Part shown: positions 27,502 through 36,463 of the stretch, piece after piece | Position numbering within the stretch: the first letter of the stretch is position 1 | Layout: each line of letters opens with the position of its first letter | Origin: Pseudomonas campi | GTDB taxonomy: Bacteria > Pseudomonadota > Gammaproteobacteria > Pseudomonadales > Pseudomonadaceae | Assembly: GCF_013200955.2 (NCBI RefSeq) | Contig: NZ_CP053697.2 | Location: 1,116,001 to 1,180,000 of the forward strand | Direction of reading: 5' to 3' | DNA: 64,000 nt | The notes under the pieces: generated by a model | Told to the model about the DNA's origin: nothing | What the model saw: only the letters and a program-made list of their open reading frames with translations | Databases searched by the model: none | Program-made: the position numbers and the translations under genes

Positions 27502-29024
27502 GCCTGCGTCAATCCATGGCCGGCCTGCATACCTGGGGCGGTCTGCTGCCGAGCTGGCTGCTCTACGTGATCATCTTCGCCGGCACCCTGGCCTGTTTCG
27601 ACAAGGAGCTGGAGCGCTGGATGCGTCCGGCACTGCACCAGGGCGTGGCGTCGAGCATGACGGCCGATCAGGTGCGCGACTGGCTGGAGGCGAATGTCAG
27701 CGACGAGCTGCATGCCTTCTGGATGCATGGGCCGACCAGCCGTGAGCCGTTCTGGCGGCTGGGCTGGGAAGTGGACAAGACCGAGGAAATGCACAACGTC
27801 GCCTTCGACCCGGCCAGCCAGCAGCCGATGGTGGAAACCCTCGGCGGTGGCTTCTTCTTCGAGCTGCACTACAACCTGCATGGTGGCACCCTCGGCATGT
27901 ACATCGTCGGCCTGGCCGGCATGTTCATGCTGGTGGCGCTGGTGTCCGGGGTGATCATCCATCGGCGCATCTTCAAGGACTTCTTCACCCTGCGGCCGAA
28001 TGCCAATGGCCAGCGCGCCTGGCTGGATGCGCACAACCTGTTCGGCGTGATCGGCTTTCCCTTCCACCTGGTACTGGCTTACACCGGCGTGGCGATATTC
28101 GTCGCCACCTATATGCCGGCCGGGGCGCAGGTGGCCTACAACAGCAATGTCGAACAGTTCTTCAGCGATGTGATGGGCGCCTATAACCGCGAGGGTGTGC
28201 ACAAGCCCGCGGCGCAACAGGCTTCGCTGAACGAGCTGGTCGAGCGTTCGCGCCAGCACTGGGGCGGCGCTGAGCCCGGCTGGATCAGCGTGCACCATCC
28301 GGGTGATGAAGCTGGCGTGGTGGATATTCGCCGCTTCGATAGCTCGCGCATCGCCCCGCCGCTGGAAACCCTGAGTTACGACGACGCCAGCGGTACCCTG
28401 CTCAACGTGCAAAACGCCTCGGCCGGCTACCGCGCCTACACCTGGCTGGCCGGGCTTCATATGGCCCAGTTCGGCGGCACTCTGGTGCGTCTGATGTACC
28501 TGCTGCTCGGCTTTGCCGGCTGCGCCATGCTGGTCGGCGGTCTGCAGGTCTGGCTGGCCAAGCGTGAGGCCCGTGGCACTGCAGGAATCGGCCTGGTGCG
28601 CGCGCTCAATGGGGGGGTGTTCGTCGGCCTGCCGCTGGCCAGCCTGGCGCTGCTATGGGGTAACCGATTGATCCCCGCCGACCTGACCGAACGGGCCACG
28701 GCCGAGGGCTGGGTGTTTGTTGGCAGCTGGTTGCTGCTGGCGTTGTGGGCGGTACTGCGCCGTAACCAGCCGCGCAGTCTGCTCAGCCAGCAGTTGGCTC
28801 TGGGCGCAGTGCTGGCCCTTGGGCTGCCGCTGGTGAATGTGCTGACCACCAGCCATGGCGGCTTGCCGTCCAGCCTGTTGCGTGGCGACTGGGCGCTGGC
28901 CGGGATCGACCTGTTCCTGCTGTTGTGTGGCCTGCTCTGCGCCCTGTGCGCCTGGCGTTGTGGCCAGCCGCAACAGGCCCAGGAACCCCGCGCGCGTCGC
29001 GTGCTGGTCGAGGAGGCACTGTGA
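27498..29024 (+). CDS. PepSY-associated TM protein (PiuB-like), iron uptake
   Basis: Inner-membrane protein of 508 residues with an N-terminal helix (about 15-34), large periplasmic loops carrying PepSY-like sequence, and helix pairs near 133-155, 180-200, 330-355 and 370-490. Conserved histidines occur in the membrane segments (HYNLHGGTLGMYIVG, HNLFGVIGFPFHLVLAYTG, GLHMAQFGG), as expected for a haem- or Fe-linked PepSY_TM protein. Such proteins are thought to reduce ferric siderophores. It overlaps both neighbours by 1-4 bp, making one translational unit. Confidence 0.88.
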   Translation: MSLRQSMAGLHTWGGLLPSWLLYVIIFAGTLACFDKELERWMRPALHQGVASSMTADQVRDWLEANVSDELHAFWMHGPTSREPFWRLGWEVDKTEEMHNVAFDPASQQPMVETLGGGFFFELHYNLHGGTLGMYIVGLAGMFMLVALVSGVIIHRRIFKDFFTLRPNANGQRAWLDAHNLFGVIGFPFHLVLAYTGVAIFVATYMPAGAQVAYNSNVEQFFSDVMGAYNREGVHKPAAQQASLNELVERSRQHWGGAEPGWISVHHPGDEAGVVDIRRFDSSRIAPPLETLSYDDASGTLLNVQNASAGYRAYTWLAGLHMAQFGGTLVRLMYLLLGFAGCAMLVGGLQVWLAKREARGTAGIGLVRALNGGVFVGLPLASLALLWGNRLIPADLTERATAEGWVFVGSWLLLALWAVLRRNQPRSLLSQQLALGAVLALGLPLVNVLTTSHGGLPSSLLRGDWALAGIDLFLLLCGLLCALCAWRCGQPQQAQEPRARRVLVEEAL

Positions 29025-29344
29025 TGCTGCTGGGTTTTGCCTTGAGTTACCTGGCGCTGCTGGCTCTCTGTCTGGCCATGGCGCGCCAGCACAAGATACT
29101 GCTGCAAGGCGCGCCCAGCATCGGCCGTCAGCGCTTGCTGCGCGGCCTGGCGCTGGTCGGTCTGGTTCTCGGTCTACTGCTGTCCATCGAACAGTTGGGC
29201 GGCGAGATCGGTGCGGTGACCTGGCTGTGCCTGCTGATGCTGGCGGGGCTGCTGTTGGTCGCTGTGCTGGCCTGGCGCGCGCGCTGGGTGTTGCCGCTGG
29301 CCGCACTGTTGCCGGCTGCTGGTGGCTTGACTCTGCTGGTCTGA
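29024..29344 (+). CDS. DUF3325 membrane protein
   Basis: A 106-residue protein with three helices, matching DUF3325, the usual third member of the DUF3649/PepSY/DUF3325 trio. Its ATG overlaps the previous stop (TGATG). The stop codon is directly followed by the stop of the convergent AraC gene, with no bases between. Confidence 0.8.
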   Translation: MLLGFALSYLALLALCLAMARQHKILLQGAPSIGRQRLLRGLALVGLVLGLLLSIEQLGGEIGAVTWLCLLMLAGLLLVAVLAWRARWVLPLAALLPAAGGLTLLV

Positions 29345-30220
29345 TCAGTCCGCGCGGGCTGCGCGCAGCAGGCCGGGGGCGGCGCCAAAGGCGGCGCGGA
29401 AGCGGTTGCTGAAGTGACTGGCGCTGGCGAAGCCGCAGGCCAGGGCGATCTCGCCCAGTGGCAGGCGGCTGTGCTGCAGCAGCTGGCGCGCACGCAGCAG
29501 GCGCCGTTGCAGCACATAGCGGTGCGGCGGCAGGCCGAAGCTGGCGCGGAACATGCGCACGAAGTGGTATTCCGACAGCGCCGCCAGCTGGGCCAGCTCG
29601 CCCAGGCTGAGGGGCTGCTCGAGATGCTGTTCGATGTACTCGGCCAGCCGCCGGCGCAGGTGCGGCGCCAGTCCACCCTTGACCTTCAGGCCCTGGCGCA
29701 GGCCGACCTGGGTCAGCAGCACATGGCTGATCATCTCGTGGGCCAGGCTGCTGCCGAGCAGGCGCTCGCCGGGTTCGTCCCAGTCCAGCTGCACCAGCTG
29801 GCGAAACTGCCCGGCCAGCTGCGGATCGTCGAGGAAGGTGCTTTCCCGCAGCTGCAGTTCGCGCGGCTCGCGGTCGAGCAGGGTGACCGCGCTGGCAGCG
29901 AAACGCTCGGGGCTGACATAAAGGTGGGCCAGGCAGATTTCGCCATTGATCACCCAGGATGATTCATGGCCGGCCGGCAGGATGCACAGCTTGTCCGGCG
30001 CGCCCTTGCTGCCGGGCTTCTCGCGGCGGAAGGTGCCGGTGCCGCCGGCCAGGTAGCAGGACAGCGTGTGCTGGCTCGGTCCCTGATAGTCGCGGGCATC
30101 GTGGTGGTTGGTCCACAGCGCCGCAGCCAAGTCGTCGCCCAGCTCGGCCCCATGCAGCAGGCGCGCGTGCGGCGAGCTGCTGAGGGACTGGAATACCTGG
30201 TTGTGGGCGAGGCTGGTCAT
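29345..30220 (-). CDS. AraC-family transcriptional regulator
   Basis: Regulator of 291 residues with an N-terminal cupin-type sensing domain (about 20-170) and two C-terminal HTH motifs (about 193-285: PLSLGELAQLAALSEYHFVRMF and PLGEIALACGFASASHFSNRF). AraC proteins of this shape beside PepSY/DUF3325 genes commonly control siderophore genes. It is convergent with that trio and divergent from the EamA permease, so the actual target is uncertain. Confidence 0.88.
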   Translation of the reverse strand: MTSLAHNQVFQSLSSSPHARLLHGAELGDDLAAALWTNHHDARDYQGPSQHTLSCYLAGGTGTFRREKPGSKGAPDKLCILPAGHESSWVINGEICLAHLYVSPERFAASAVTLLDREPRELQLRESTFLDDPQLAGQFRQLVQLDWDEPGERLLGSSLAHEMISHVLLTQVGLRQGLKVKGGLAPHLRRRLAEYIEQHLEQPLSLGELAQLAALSEYHFVRMFRASFGLPPHRYVLQRRLLRARQLLQHSRLPLGEIALACGFASASHFSNRFRAAFGAAPGLLRAARAD

Positions 30221-30366
30221 CGGGGTTCAAGTGCCGGGTTGGACAGTGGCCATCCTACTCCCGGCATGCGCCGCTGCCATCCGCCTGGCGCAGATAAGCG
30301 CAATTTTGTGCAAGCGCAGGCGGCCTGGCGGGTCGAGACTGAAGGCCTGTCTCACGGAGCCTGGTC

Positions 30367-31266
30367 ATGAACCTGTCGCTGTACCTGTTGACCGTCCTGA
30401 TCTGGGGCACCACCTGGATTGCCCTCAAGCTGCAGCTGGGCGAGGTGGCCATTCCAGTTTCCATCGCCTACCGCTTCGCCCTGGCGGCCCTGGTGTTGTT
30501 CGCCATTCTGCTGCTCAGTGGCCGCCTGCAACCGATGAACCGCCGTGGCCAGCTGATCTGCCTGGCGCAGGGCCTGTGCCTGTTCTGCATCAACTTCATG
30601 TGTTTCTACACCGCCAGCCAGTGGATTCCCAGCGGGCTGGTGGCGGTGATCTTCTCCACCGCGACCCTGTGGAATGCGCTCAATGCAAGGATCTTCATGG
30701 GCCGGCGGATTGCCGCCAATGTGCTGGCCGGCGGCGCGCTGGGCATGCTCGGCCTGGGCCTGCTGTTCTGGCCACAACTGGCGGGCCACGAGGCCAGCCG
30801 CGAAAGCCTGATCGGCCTGGGCCTGGCGCTGATCGGCACGCTGTGCTTCTCCGCCGGCAACCTGCTCTCCAGCCTGCAGCAGCAGGCCGGGTTGCGGCCG
30901 CTGACCACCAATGCCTGGGGCATGCTTTACGGCGCGTTGCTGCTGGTCGGCTACTGCCTGGTCAGCGGTATCCCGTTCACCTTCGAGAACAGCCCGCGCT
31001 ATATCGGCACCTTGCTGTACCTGGCGATTCCGGGCTCGGTGATCGGCTTCACCGCCTACCTGACCCTGGTCGGGCGCCTCGGCCCGGAACGCGCGGCCTA
31101 CTGCACCGTGCTGTTCCCGGTGGTGGCGCTGAATATCTCGGTGTTCGTCGAGGGCTACCAGTGGACGGCGCCTGCGCTGCTGGGGCTGCTGCTGGTGATG
31201 CTGGGCAATGTGCTGGTGTTCCGGAAACCGCGCTCGGTGGTGAGTCCTCAGGCAGATCGAGCCTAA
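30367..31266 (+). CDS. EamA/DMT-family permease
   Basis: Drug/metabolite transporter of 299 residues with ten predicted helices arranged as two EamA repeats (about 5-140 and 150-290). The repeats begin with LYLLTVLIWGTTWIALKLQL and, in the second half, IGLGLALIGTLCFSAGNLLS. Substrate is unknown; relatives export amino acids or metabolites. Its end overlaps the end of the convergent ATPase gene by 4 bp. Confidence 0.9.
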   Translation: MNLSLYLLTVLIWGTTWIALKLQLGEVAIPVSIAYRFALAALVLFAILLLSGRLQPMNRRGQLICLAQGLCLFCINFMCFYTASQWIPSGLVAVIFSTATLWNALNARIFMGRRIAANVLAGGALGMLGLGLLFWPQLAGHEASRESLIGLGLALIGTLCFSAGNLLSSLQQQAGLRPLTTNAWGMLYGALLLVGYCLVSGIPFTFENSPRYIGTLLYLAIPGSVIGFTAYLTLVGRLGPERAAYCTVLFPVVALNISVFVEGYQWTAPALLGLLLVMLGNVLVFRKPRSVVSPQADRA

Positions 31267-32423
31267 TCCGGCCAGTGCCAGGCGGGTTCATTGAGCAGGC
31301 TCTGGCCCTGGATGGCGGTCTGCCCGAAGCTTTTGTCGAGGACGATGGAGTTGCATTCCGGGTGTTGTTCCAGTGTGGCGATCAGCCGACTGGCGTGGGA
31401 CACCACCCACACCTGGGTATGTCGCGAGGCCTCGATGATCAGCCGCCCGAGCGCCGGCAGCAGATCCGGGTGCAGGCTGGTTTCCGGCTCGTTGAGCACC
31501 ATCAGCGAAGGCGGTCTGGGGGTGAGCAGAGCAGCCACCAGCAGCAGGTAGCGCAGGGTGCCGTCGGACAGCTCTGCTGCCGACAGCGAGCGCAGCAGGC
31601 CTTCCTGGCGCAGGGCGACGCTGAAGCGCCCGCCGGGCTGGAATTCGATGCTCAGCTCGGAACCGGGGAAGGCGTCGGCGATGGCCTGTTCCAGGGCTTG
31701 GCGATCGCCGATCTCGCGGATGGTCTGCAGCGCGGCGGCCAGGTCGCGCCCGTCGTGGTGCAGCACCGGCGTGCGGGTGCCCAGTTGCGGCTGGCGGGCT
31801 GGTGCCTCGGCGTCGGTGCGAAAGTGATCGTAGAAGCGCCAGCGGCGGATGGTCTCGCGCAGTTGGAACACCTCCGGGCAACCCGGGTCGTTGCCAATCT
31901 GATCGAACAAGCTGTCGTAGCTGGGCAGGTGCTGGGCCAGAACCTGCCAGTCGCGGCTCTCACGCTGGCGCACCATCGGGCCTTCGCGATCGACCAAGAG
32001 TGCGGCCGGGCGATAGCAGGGGCCAGCCCAGATGCATTCGCGTTTGATCTCCGGGTCGAGGGAGAAGGCCGAGCTCGACGGCTCGGGCAGGCCTAGGGAA
32101 ATGGCGTAGCTGAAGTCCTCACTGGCGAAACCCAGGCGCAGGCGTACCACCTCTCGGCGCGGACCACCCTGGATCGGCACTTCGCCGTTGCGCATGCGCC
32201 GGCTGATCGTCTCCGGCCCCGCCCAGATAGTCGACTCCAATCCGCCGTCCCGAGCCAAAGCATTGACTACACCACCTTGGGCCGTTTCGGCCAGCAGGCG
32301 TAGGGCGCGGTAGAGGTTGGACTTGCCACTGCCATTGGTGCCGGTGATCAGATTGAGCCGGCTCAGTGGCATCACCAGATTGTTGATGGAGCGGTAGTTG
32401 CCGACGGCGAGGGTATGCAGCAT
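31263..32423 (-). CDS. Stand-alone AAA ATPase, RecF/SMC-like
   Basis: ABC-type ATPase of 386 residues in the AAA_21/RecF-like group. Walker A is GTNGSGKSN (about 28-36), the signature-like LSDGTLRYLLL is near 285, Walker B is LMVLNEPETSLHP near 306-318, and an H-loop follows (VVSHASRL). It lacks the TOPRIM nuclease of OLD proteins and has no partner nuclease gene next to it, so it is likely a solitary housekeeping-type ATPase rather than half of a known defence pair. Function unknown. Confidence 0.85.
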   Translation of the reverse strand: MLHTLAVGNYRSINNLVMPLSRLNLITGTNGSGKSNLYRALRLLAETAQGGVVNALARDGGLESTIWAGPETISRRMRNGEVPIQGGPRREVVRLRLGFASEDFSYAISLGLPEPSSSAFSLDPEIKRECIWAGPCYRPAALLVDREGPMVRQRESRDWQVLAQHLPSYDSLFDQIGNDPGCPEVFQLRETIRRWRFYDHFRTDAEAPARQPQLGTRTPVLHHDGRDLAAALQTIREIGDRQALEQAIADAFPGSELSIEFQPGGRFSVALRQEGLLRSLSAAELSDGTLRYLLLVAALLTPRPPSLMVLNEPETSLHPDLLPALGRLIIEASRHTQVWVVSHASRLIATLEQHPECNSIVLDKSFGQTAIQGQSLLNEPAWHWPD

Positions 32424-32570
32424 GGCGAGTCGTCCTGACAGTAGAGCCGCCTCGATCAGTGGCGAAGGGCGCGCAACTATCCTAGCGCAGCGGGCCGGAT
32501 CGTCGATACGAATGGCTCGGCGTCAGTCGTACAGGTGTGTGCAGGGCTAGCGTGGGGCAGCATGGCGAAG

Positions 32571-32948
32571 CTACGTCGGGCGTCGGCCCAGATGCAGGGC
32601 GAAGGCCAGCGCTACGGGATAGCTCAGGTAGTGCAGCACGAAGAGCAACTGGCCCATGTGGCCGGGCTCGTCCTTCAGCCACATCAGGCCCCACAGGCCG
32701 AGGTAGAGCAGGCCGAGTACCGCGCCGTAGAGCAGGTTGAGGCCCCAGGCTTCGCCGTGGCGAGGCAGGTGGCCTTCGAGGTGGGTGAACAGCCAGCGCA
32801 GGCCCAGCGCGACGACTATGGCCACCAGTAGGGTGGCGGGCAGACCGCCTAGCTTGAGCAGGCCGCGCACCAGCAGGTTGAGTGCGAACACCGCTGCGGC
32901 GGCGCCGAGCGCGTATTGGTAAAGGGCAAAGCGGCGCGGGCTGGACAT
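32571..32948 (-). CDS. Hypothetical membrane protein
   Basis: A 125-residue protein with four predicted helices and the start MSSPRRFALYQYALGAAAAVF. No family motif is recognised. The ATG lies 4 bp after the stop of the SDR gene, so the two are co-translated. A TTG four codons upstream would overlap that gene and is less likely. Confidence 0.7.
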   Translation of the reverse strand: MSSPRRFALYQYALGAAAAVFALNLLVRGLLKLGGLPATLLVAIVVALGLRWLFTHLEGHLPRHGEAWGLNLLYGAVLGLLYLGLWGLMWLKDEPGHMGQLLFVLHYLSYPVALAFALHLGRRPT

Positions 32949-32952
32949 GATT

Positions 32953-33786
32953 TCAGACAAGCTTCTGATTGAGGCCGAAGCGTTTCTTCAGCACGGCCTG
33001 CAGGAGTGTGCGCGGCAGCAGGAAGGCGAGCAAGGGCAGGCTGCGGCAGCCGTTGCCCAGGCGCAGCAGGGCCGGGCGCTTGGGCCGTTGTACTGCGGTC
33101 AGCAGGTCGGCGGCGAACTCGCTGGCCGGGGTTGGTTTGTCCTGGGAGGCATTGGCGCGGGCGCGGATACCGTCACGCAGCGGCCACCAGGGTGAGCTGT
33201 CGTTGAGCAGCTGTTCCGCCGCCTGGCTGGCGTTGTTGCCGAAGCTCGAAGCGATGGCGCCCGGCTGCACTTCCATGACCTCGATGGCGAACGGCGCCAG
33301 TTCCATGCGCAGGGCATCGGACAGCGCATGCACGGCCGCCTTGGAAGCGCAGTAGGTGCCGGCGAACGGGGTCACCAGCACGCTGGAGATGCTGCCGATA
33401 TTCACCACCAGACCCCGGCTGGCGCGCAGCAGCGGGAAACAGGCGCGGGTCAGCTCGACCAGGCTGAACACGTTGGTCTCGAACTGCTGGCGCATGCCCT
33501 CGGCGCCGCCATCGAGCAGCGGGCCCATGGCGCCGTAGCCGGCATTGTTGATCAGCACGTCGAGGCGTCCAGCTTCCTGTTGCAGGCGCGTGGCCGCCTG
33601 TTGCACGGCCTGGGCATCGTTGACGTCCAGCTGTACCGCGACGAAACCGGCCGCGCTCAACGTGCTGAGGTCAGCGGCTTTGCGCGCGCAGGCCCAGACC
33701 TGGTAACCGGCGCCGTGGAAGGCGTCGGCCAGGGCGCGGCCAATGCCGCTGGAACATCCGGTGATCAGTACCACTGGCTGGCTCAT
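32953..33786 (-). CDS. Short-chain dehydrogenase/reductase
   Basis: Classical SDR of 277 residues. It has a cofactor motif TGCSSGIGRALA near the N-terminus, NNAGYGAMGPL, a catalytic Ser in NIGSISS, and YCASKAAVHALSDALR with the catalytic Tyr and Lys. The C-terminal part is longer than the 250-residue norm and basic (PRTLLQAVLKKRFGLNQKLV), possibly membrane-associated. Substrate unknown; relatives act on lipids and retinol-like alcohols. It precedes a small membrane-protein gene. Confidence 0.9.
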   Translation of the reverse strand: MSQPVVLITGCSSGIGRALADAFHGAGYQVWACARKAADLSTLSAAGFVAVQLDVNDAQAVQQAATRLQQEAGRLDVLINNAGYGAMGPLLDGGAEGMRQQFETNVFSLVELTRACFPLLRASRGLVVNIGSISSVLVTPFAGTYCASKAAVHALSDALRMELAPFAIEVMEVQPGAIASSFGNNASQAAEQLLNDSSPWWPLRDGIRARANASQDKPTPASEFAADLLTAVQRPKRPALLRLGNGCRSLPLLAFLLPRTLLQAVLKKRFGLNQKLV

Positions 33787-33970
33787 GCTGGCTCCTTGTT
33801 GTTAGGGGGCAGGGACTGGACCCTGCTCGCATCCTACACAAGGGTGGTGCCAGCTGTACTTGCCTTGCGGGCCAGAGTGGCTGGCCCGACGTGCCAAAGC
33901 GCCGTGCCCTGTTCGCAGAGTCGTGCGTTCGGTAACGGTGTTTTGGTTTGGCGCCGTCACTGCCGAATTC

Positions 33971-34042
33971 GTAGGGTGGATGACGCTTTTTTCATCCACC
34001 ATGACGCCGCTCGGTGGATCGATGGAGCGCGATCCACCCTAC
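33971..34042. repeat. GTAGGGTGGAT palindromic repeat
   Basis: Copy of the 7490-7561 family, between the SDR gene and yaaA. The rest of 33787-34097 shows nothing else I can support. Confidence 0.85.
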
Positions 34043-34097
34043 AAACTGCCCCTGCTCAGGACTGAGCCAGTCTGGATCAACGGATTGGCGCGGACTG

Positions 34098-34877
34098 TTA
34101 TTCCGCCGGCTGGTCGCGCAGGAATACCAGGCTGTCCGGCTTGGACTGCTCGGCGCTGTAGCGGTAGCCGGCATAGCTGAAGTCTTTCAGGCCAGCTGGG
34201 TCGCGCAGGCGCTCCTTGATCACGTAACGCGCCATCAGGCCGCGGGCCTTCTTGGCGTAGAAGCTGATGATCTTGTACTGGCCGTTCTTCAGGTCCTTGA
34301 ACTCGGTGTCGATGATTCGCGCATTCAGGGCCTTGCGTTTGACCGCGCCGAAGTACTCGTTGGACGCCAGGTTGAGCAGCACGTCGTCGCCCTGTTCGGC
34401 CAGGGCTTGATTGAGCCAGGCGCTGATCTGCTCGCCCCAGAAATCGTAGAGGTTGTTGCCGCGCGGGTTGGCCAGCTTGGTGCCCATTTCCAGGCGGTAG
34501 GGCTGCATCAGGTCGAGCGGGCGCAGCACGCCGTACAGGCCGGAGAGCATGCGCAGGTGGGTCTGGGCGAAGTCGAAGTCAGCCTCGGCGAAGTCTTCGG
34601 CATTCAGCCCGGTGTACACATCGCCCTTGAAGGCGAGCAGGGCCTGTTTGGCGTTGGACGGGTTGAATGGCCGCTGCCAGCTGCCGTAGCGGGCGACATT
34701 GAGGGCGGCGAGCTTGTCCGACAGGTGCATCAGTTCGCCGATCTGCTGCGGGCTCAGTTCGCGCAATTGGCCAATCAGCTCCTGGGCATGGTCCAGGTGC
34801 GCGGGCTGGGTGAAACGGCCGATAACCGGCGGCGTCTCGTAGTCCAGGGTCTTGGCGGGGGAAATCACCATCAGCAT
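34098..34877 (-). CDS. yaaA: Peroxide stress protein YaaA
   Basis: DUF328/YaaA family protein of 259 residues, which in E. coli lowers free iron and protects DNA during peroxide stress. Conserved blocks are [13 protein letters not shown] at the N-terminus, [22 protein letters not shown] in the centre, and [14 protein letters not shown] near the C-terminus. Length is normal for the family. It appears monocistronic. Confidence 0.93.
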   Translation of the reverse strand: MLMVISPAKTLDYETPPVIGRFTQPAHLDHAQELIGQLRELSPQQIGELMHLSDKLAALNVARYGSWQRPFNPSNAKQALLAFKGDVYTGLNAEDFAEADFDFAQTHLRMLSGLYGVLRPLDLMQPYRLEMGTKLANPRGNNLYDFWGEQISAWLNQALAEQGDDVLLNLASNEYFGAVKRKALNARIIDTEFKDLKNGQYKIISFYAKKARGLMARYVIKERLRDPAGLKDFSYAGYRYSAEQSKPDSLVFLRDQPAE

Positions 34878-35043
34878 CGGATCGTCTCCATAAAACGTGG
34901 CGGCGATTCTAGGCTGGATGCGGGGTGCGGCTCCAGCTATAGGGGCGATCAGTCACAGACTGTGCTGCGGGCTGCGGTTATAGTGGCCGCCGCGCGATCG
35001 TTTGGCCGCGCCTTCCATTCATCGCTTTGACAAGGAGGTCGCA

Positions 35044-36225
35044 GTGAGTTTTCTCCCTCGCGCCATCGCATCCCTGCTGTTCGCATCCACCGCTGCCCTG
35101 GTCCAGGCCGAGCAGCTGCCCATCGAAGTGCTCAGCGCCGTGGTCAAGGACCAGCGCATCGCCGACGCCGAAGTGCTGGTGCAGAAGAACGGCGCGCAGA
35201 GCGTGGTCGGCAAGACCAACGCCCAGGGCCAGGTTAGCCTGACCACGGCCTTCCCTGATGACGCCGCCAGCCTGCTGATCATCAAGAAAGCCGGCTACTC
35301 CAATCTGGTCGCCAAGTGCCCGTGCAAAGGCATGACCTACGCCATCAGTCCGGTGATGCAGAGCCTCGACGGCATGCGCGTGGTGCTCAGCTGGGGGCAG
35401 GCCCCGGCCGACCTCGACTCGCACATCGCCTATCCGGGTAATCACATCTTCTTCATGGAGAAGGAGGGCGACGAGGCCAACCTGGATGTCGACGACACCG
35501 ACAGCTACGGCCCGGAAACCATCACCCTGCAGAAGAAGCGCTTCGGCGAGACCTACGTGTATGCCGTGCATGACTTCATCAACAGCGGCAACCCGTCGGC
35601 CAATGCCCTGAGCGCCAGCCAGGCCAAGGTGTTCGTCTATGTCGGCCAGTCGCTGGTACGCACCTACTACGTGCCGCAGGGCCAGCGCGGCAACCTGTGG
35701 ACGGTGTTCCGCGTCACCGGTAACGGCGACTTCCAGGACATCAACCAAGTGCAGGGTATCAGCGGCGAAAGTGCCACCATCGGCGGCATCCTCCAGCCGC
35801 TGCAGAACGAAGGCCAGAGCATTGCCAGCCTGACTGCCACACAAGCCGCCCAGGGCGATGCCCAGGCACTCAACCGCCAGGGCGAGACGGCCTACCATGC
35901 CGGCCAGCTGGACCAGGCCATCGACTTCTACCGCGAAGCCATCGAGCTGGACGCCAACTACGGCCAGGCCTACGGCAACCTCGGCCTGGCCTACCAGAAG
36001 GCCGGGCGCACCGCCGAAGCGATCTGGGCCAACCGCAAGGCCATCGCCCTGGCCAGCGGCGCCAGCGCGGCCACCGTACGGGCCGGTTCCTACTACAACA
36101 TCGCGCGGATCTACGAGGCGGCCGAGCAGTTCGACGACGCCCTGCGTCACTACCACCTGGCCAAGGAACAGAAGGCCAACCCGGTGTACGACAAGGCCAT
36201 CCTGCGCGTGCAGGATCGTCACTGA
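35044..36225 (+). CDS. Periplasmic YfaP-domain/TPR protein
   Basis: Secreted protein of 393 residues with an N-terminal signal peptide (cleavage after LVQAEQ or nearby). A beta-domain at about 25-100 resembles a carboxypeptidase regulatory-like fold. A YfaP/DUF2135-type domain at about 105-225 has VVLSWGQAPADLDSHIAYPG and DDTDSYGPETITLQ. The C-terminus carries two to three TPR units (about 275-385, AYHAGQLDQAIDFYREAIELD). The GTG at 35044 is preferred over an upstream ATG because AAGGAGG lies 6 nt before it. Role unknown, probably envelope-associated protein binding. Confidence 0.82.
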   Translation: MSFLPRAIASLLFASTAALVQAEQLPIEVLSAVVKDQRIADAEVLVQKNGAQSVVGKTNAQGQVSLTTAFPDDAASLLIIKKAGYSNLVAKCPCKGMTYAISPVMQSLDGMRVVLSWGQAPADLDSHIAYPGNHIFFMEKEGDEANLDVDDTDSYGPETITLQKKRFGETYVYAVHDFINSGNPSANALSASQAKVFVYVGQSLVRTYYVPQGQRGNLWTVFRVTGNGDFQDINQVQGISGESATIGGILQPLQNEGQSIASLTATQAAQGDAQALNRQGETAYHAGQLDQAIDFYREAIELDANYGQAYGNLGLAYQKAGRTAEAIWANRKAIALASGASAATVRAGSYYNIARIYEAAEQFDDALRHYHLAKEQKANPVYDKAILRVQDRH

Positions 36226-36245
36226 TCCGTCGCCGATCAAAATAG

Positions 36246-36269
36246 CGCGCCCCTCAGGGGCGCGTTTTT
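36246..36269 (+). terminator. Rho-independent terminator after the YfaP/TPR gene
   Basis: CGCGCCCC pairs with GGGGCGCG around a 3-nt loop, then TTTTT. It lies 20 bp after the stop. Confidence 0.92.
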
Positions 36270-36277
36270 CATTCTAA

Positions 36278-36448
36278 GAGCCTGTTCACGATTTTTTCGC
36301 AACCACGCTGATTGTGAACAAGCTGGTGGATAAGCAAAGCGTTATCCACCCTACAGAGCCCACAGGCCCGCGTAGGGTGGAAAACTGCGAAGCATTTTCC
36401 ACCGACAGACTCTACTCAGCTCGTGCTGGCGAGATCGTGCACAGGCTC
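36278..36448. mobile_element. MITE-like element D (171 bp)
   Basis: Ends GAGCCTGTTCACGATT and (other strand) GAGCCTGTGCACGATC are inverted and match the IS ends at 13020-13860 closely. TAA flanks both sides (36275-36277 and 36449-36451), consistent with a TNA target duplication. The interior includes a degenerate GTAGGGTGGAT-type repeat (about 36329-36412). It ends 15 bp before the start codon of the deacetylase gene, so it probably replaced that gene's upstream region. Confidence 0.82.
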
Positions 36449-36463
36449 TAAGGAAGGACATTC

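Noticed and set aside
31263..32423. Calling the AAA ATPase an OLD-family defence nuclease
   Set aside because: No TOPRIM domain follows the ATPase and no helicase or nuclease partner is adjacent.
32482..32570. Short frames between the AAA ATPase gene and the small membrane-protein gene
   Set aside because: They overlap real genes, lack ribosome sites and have no coding signature.
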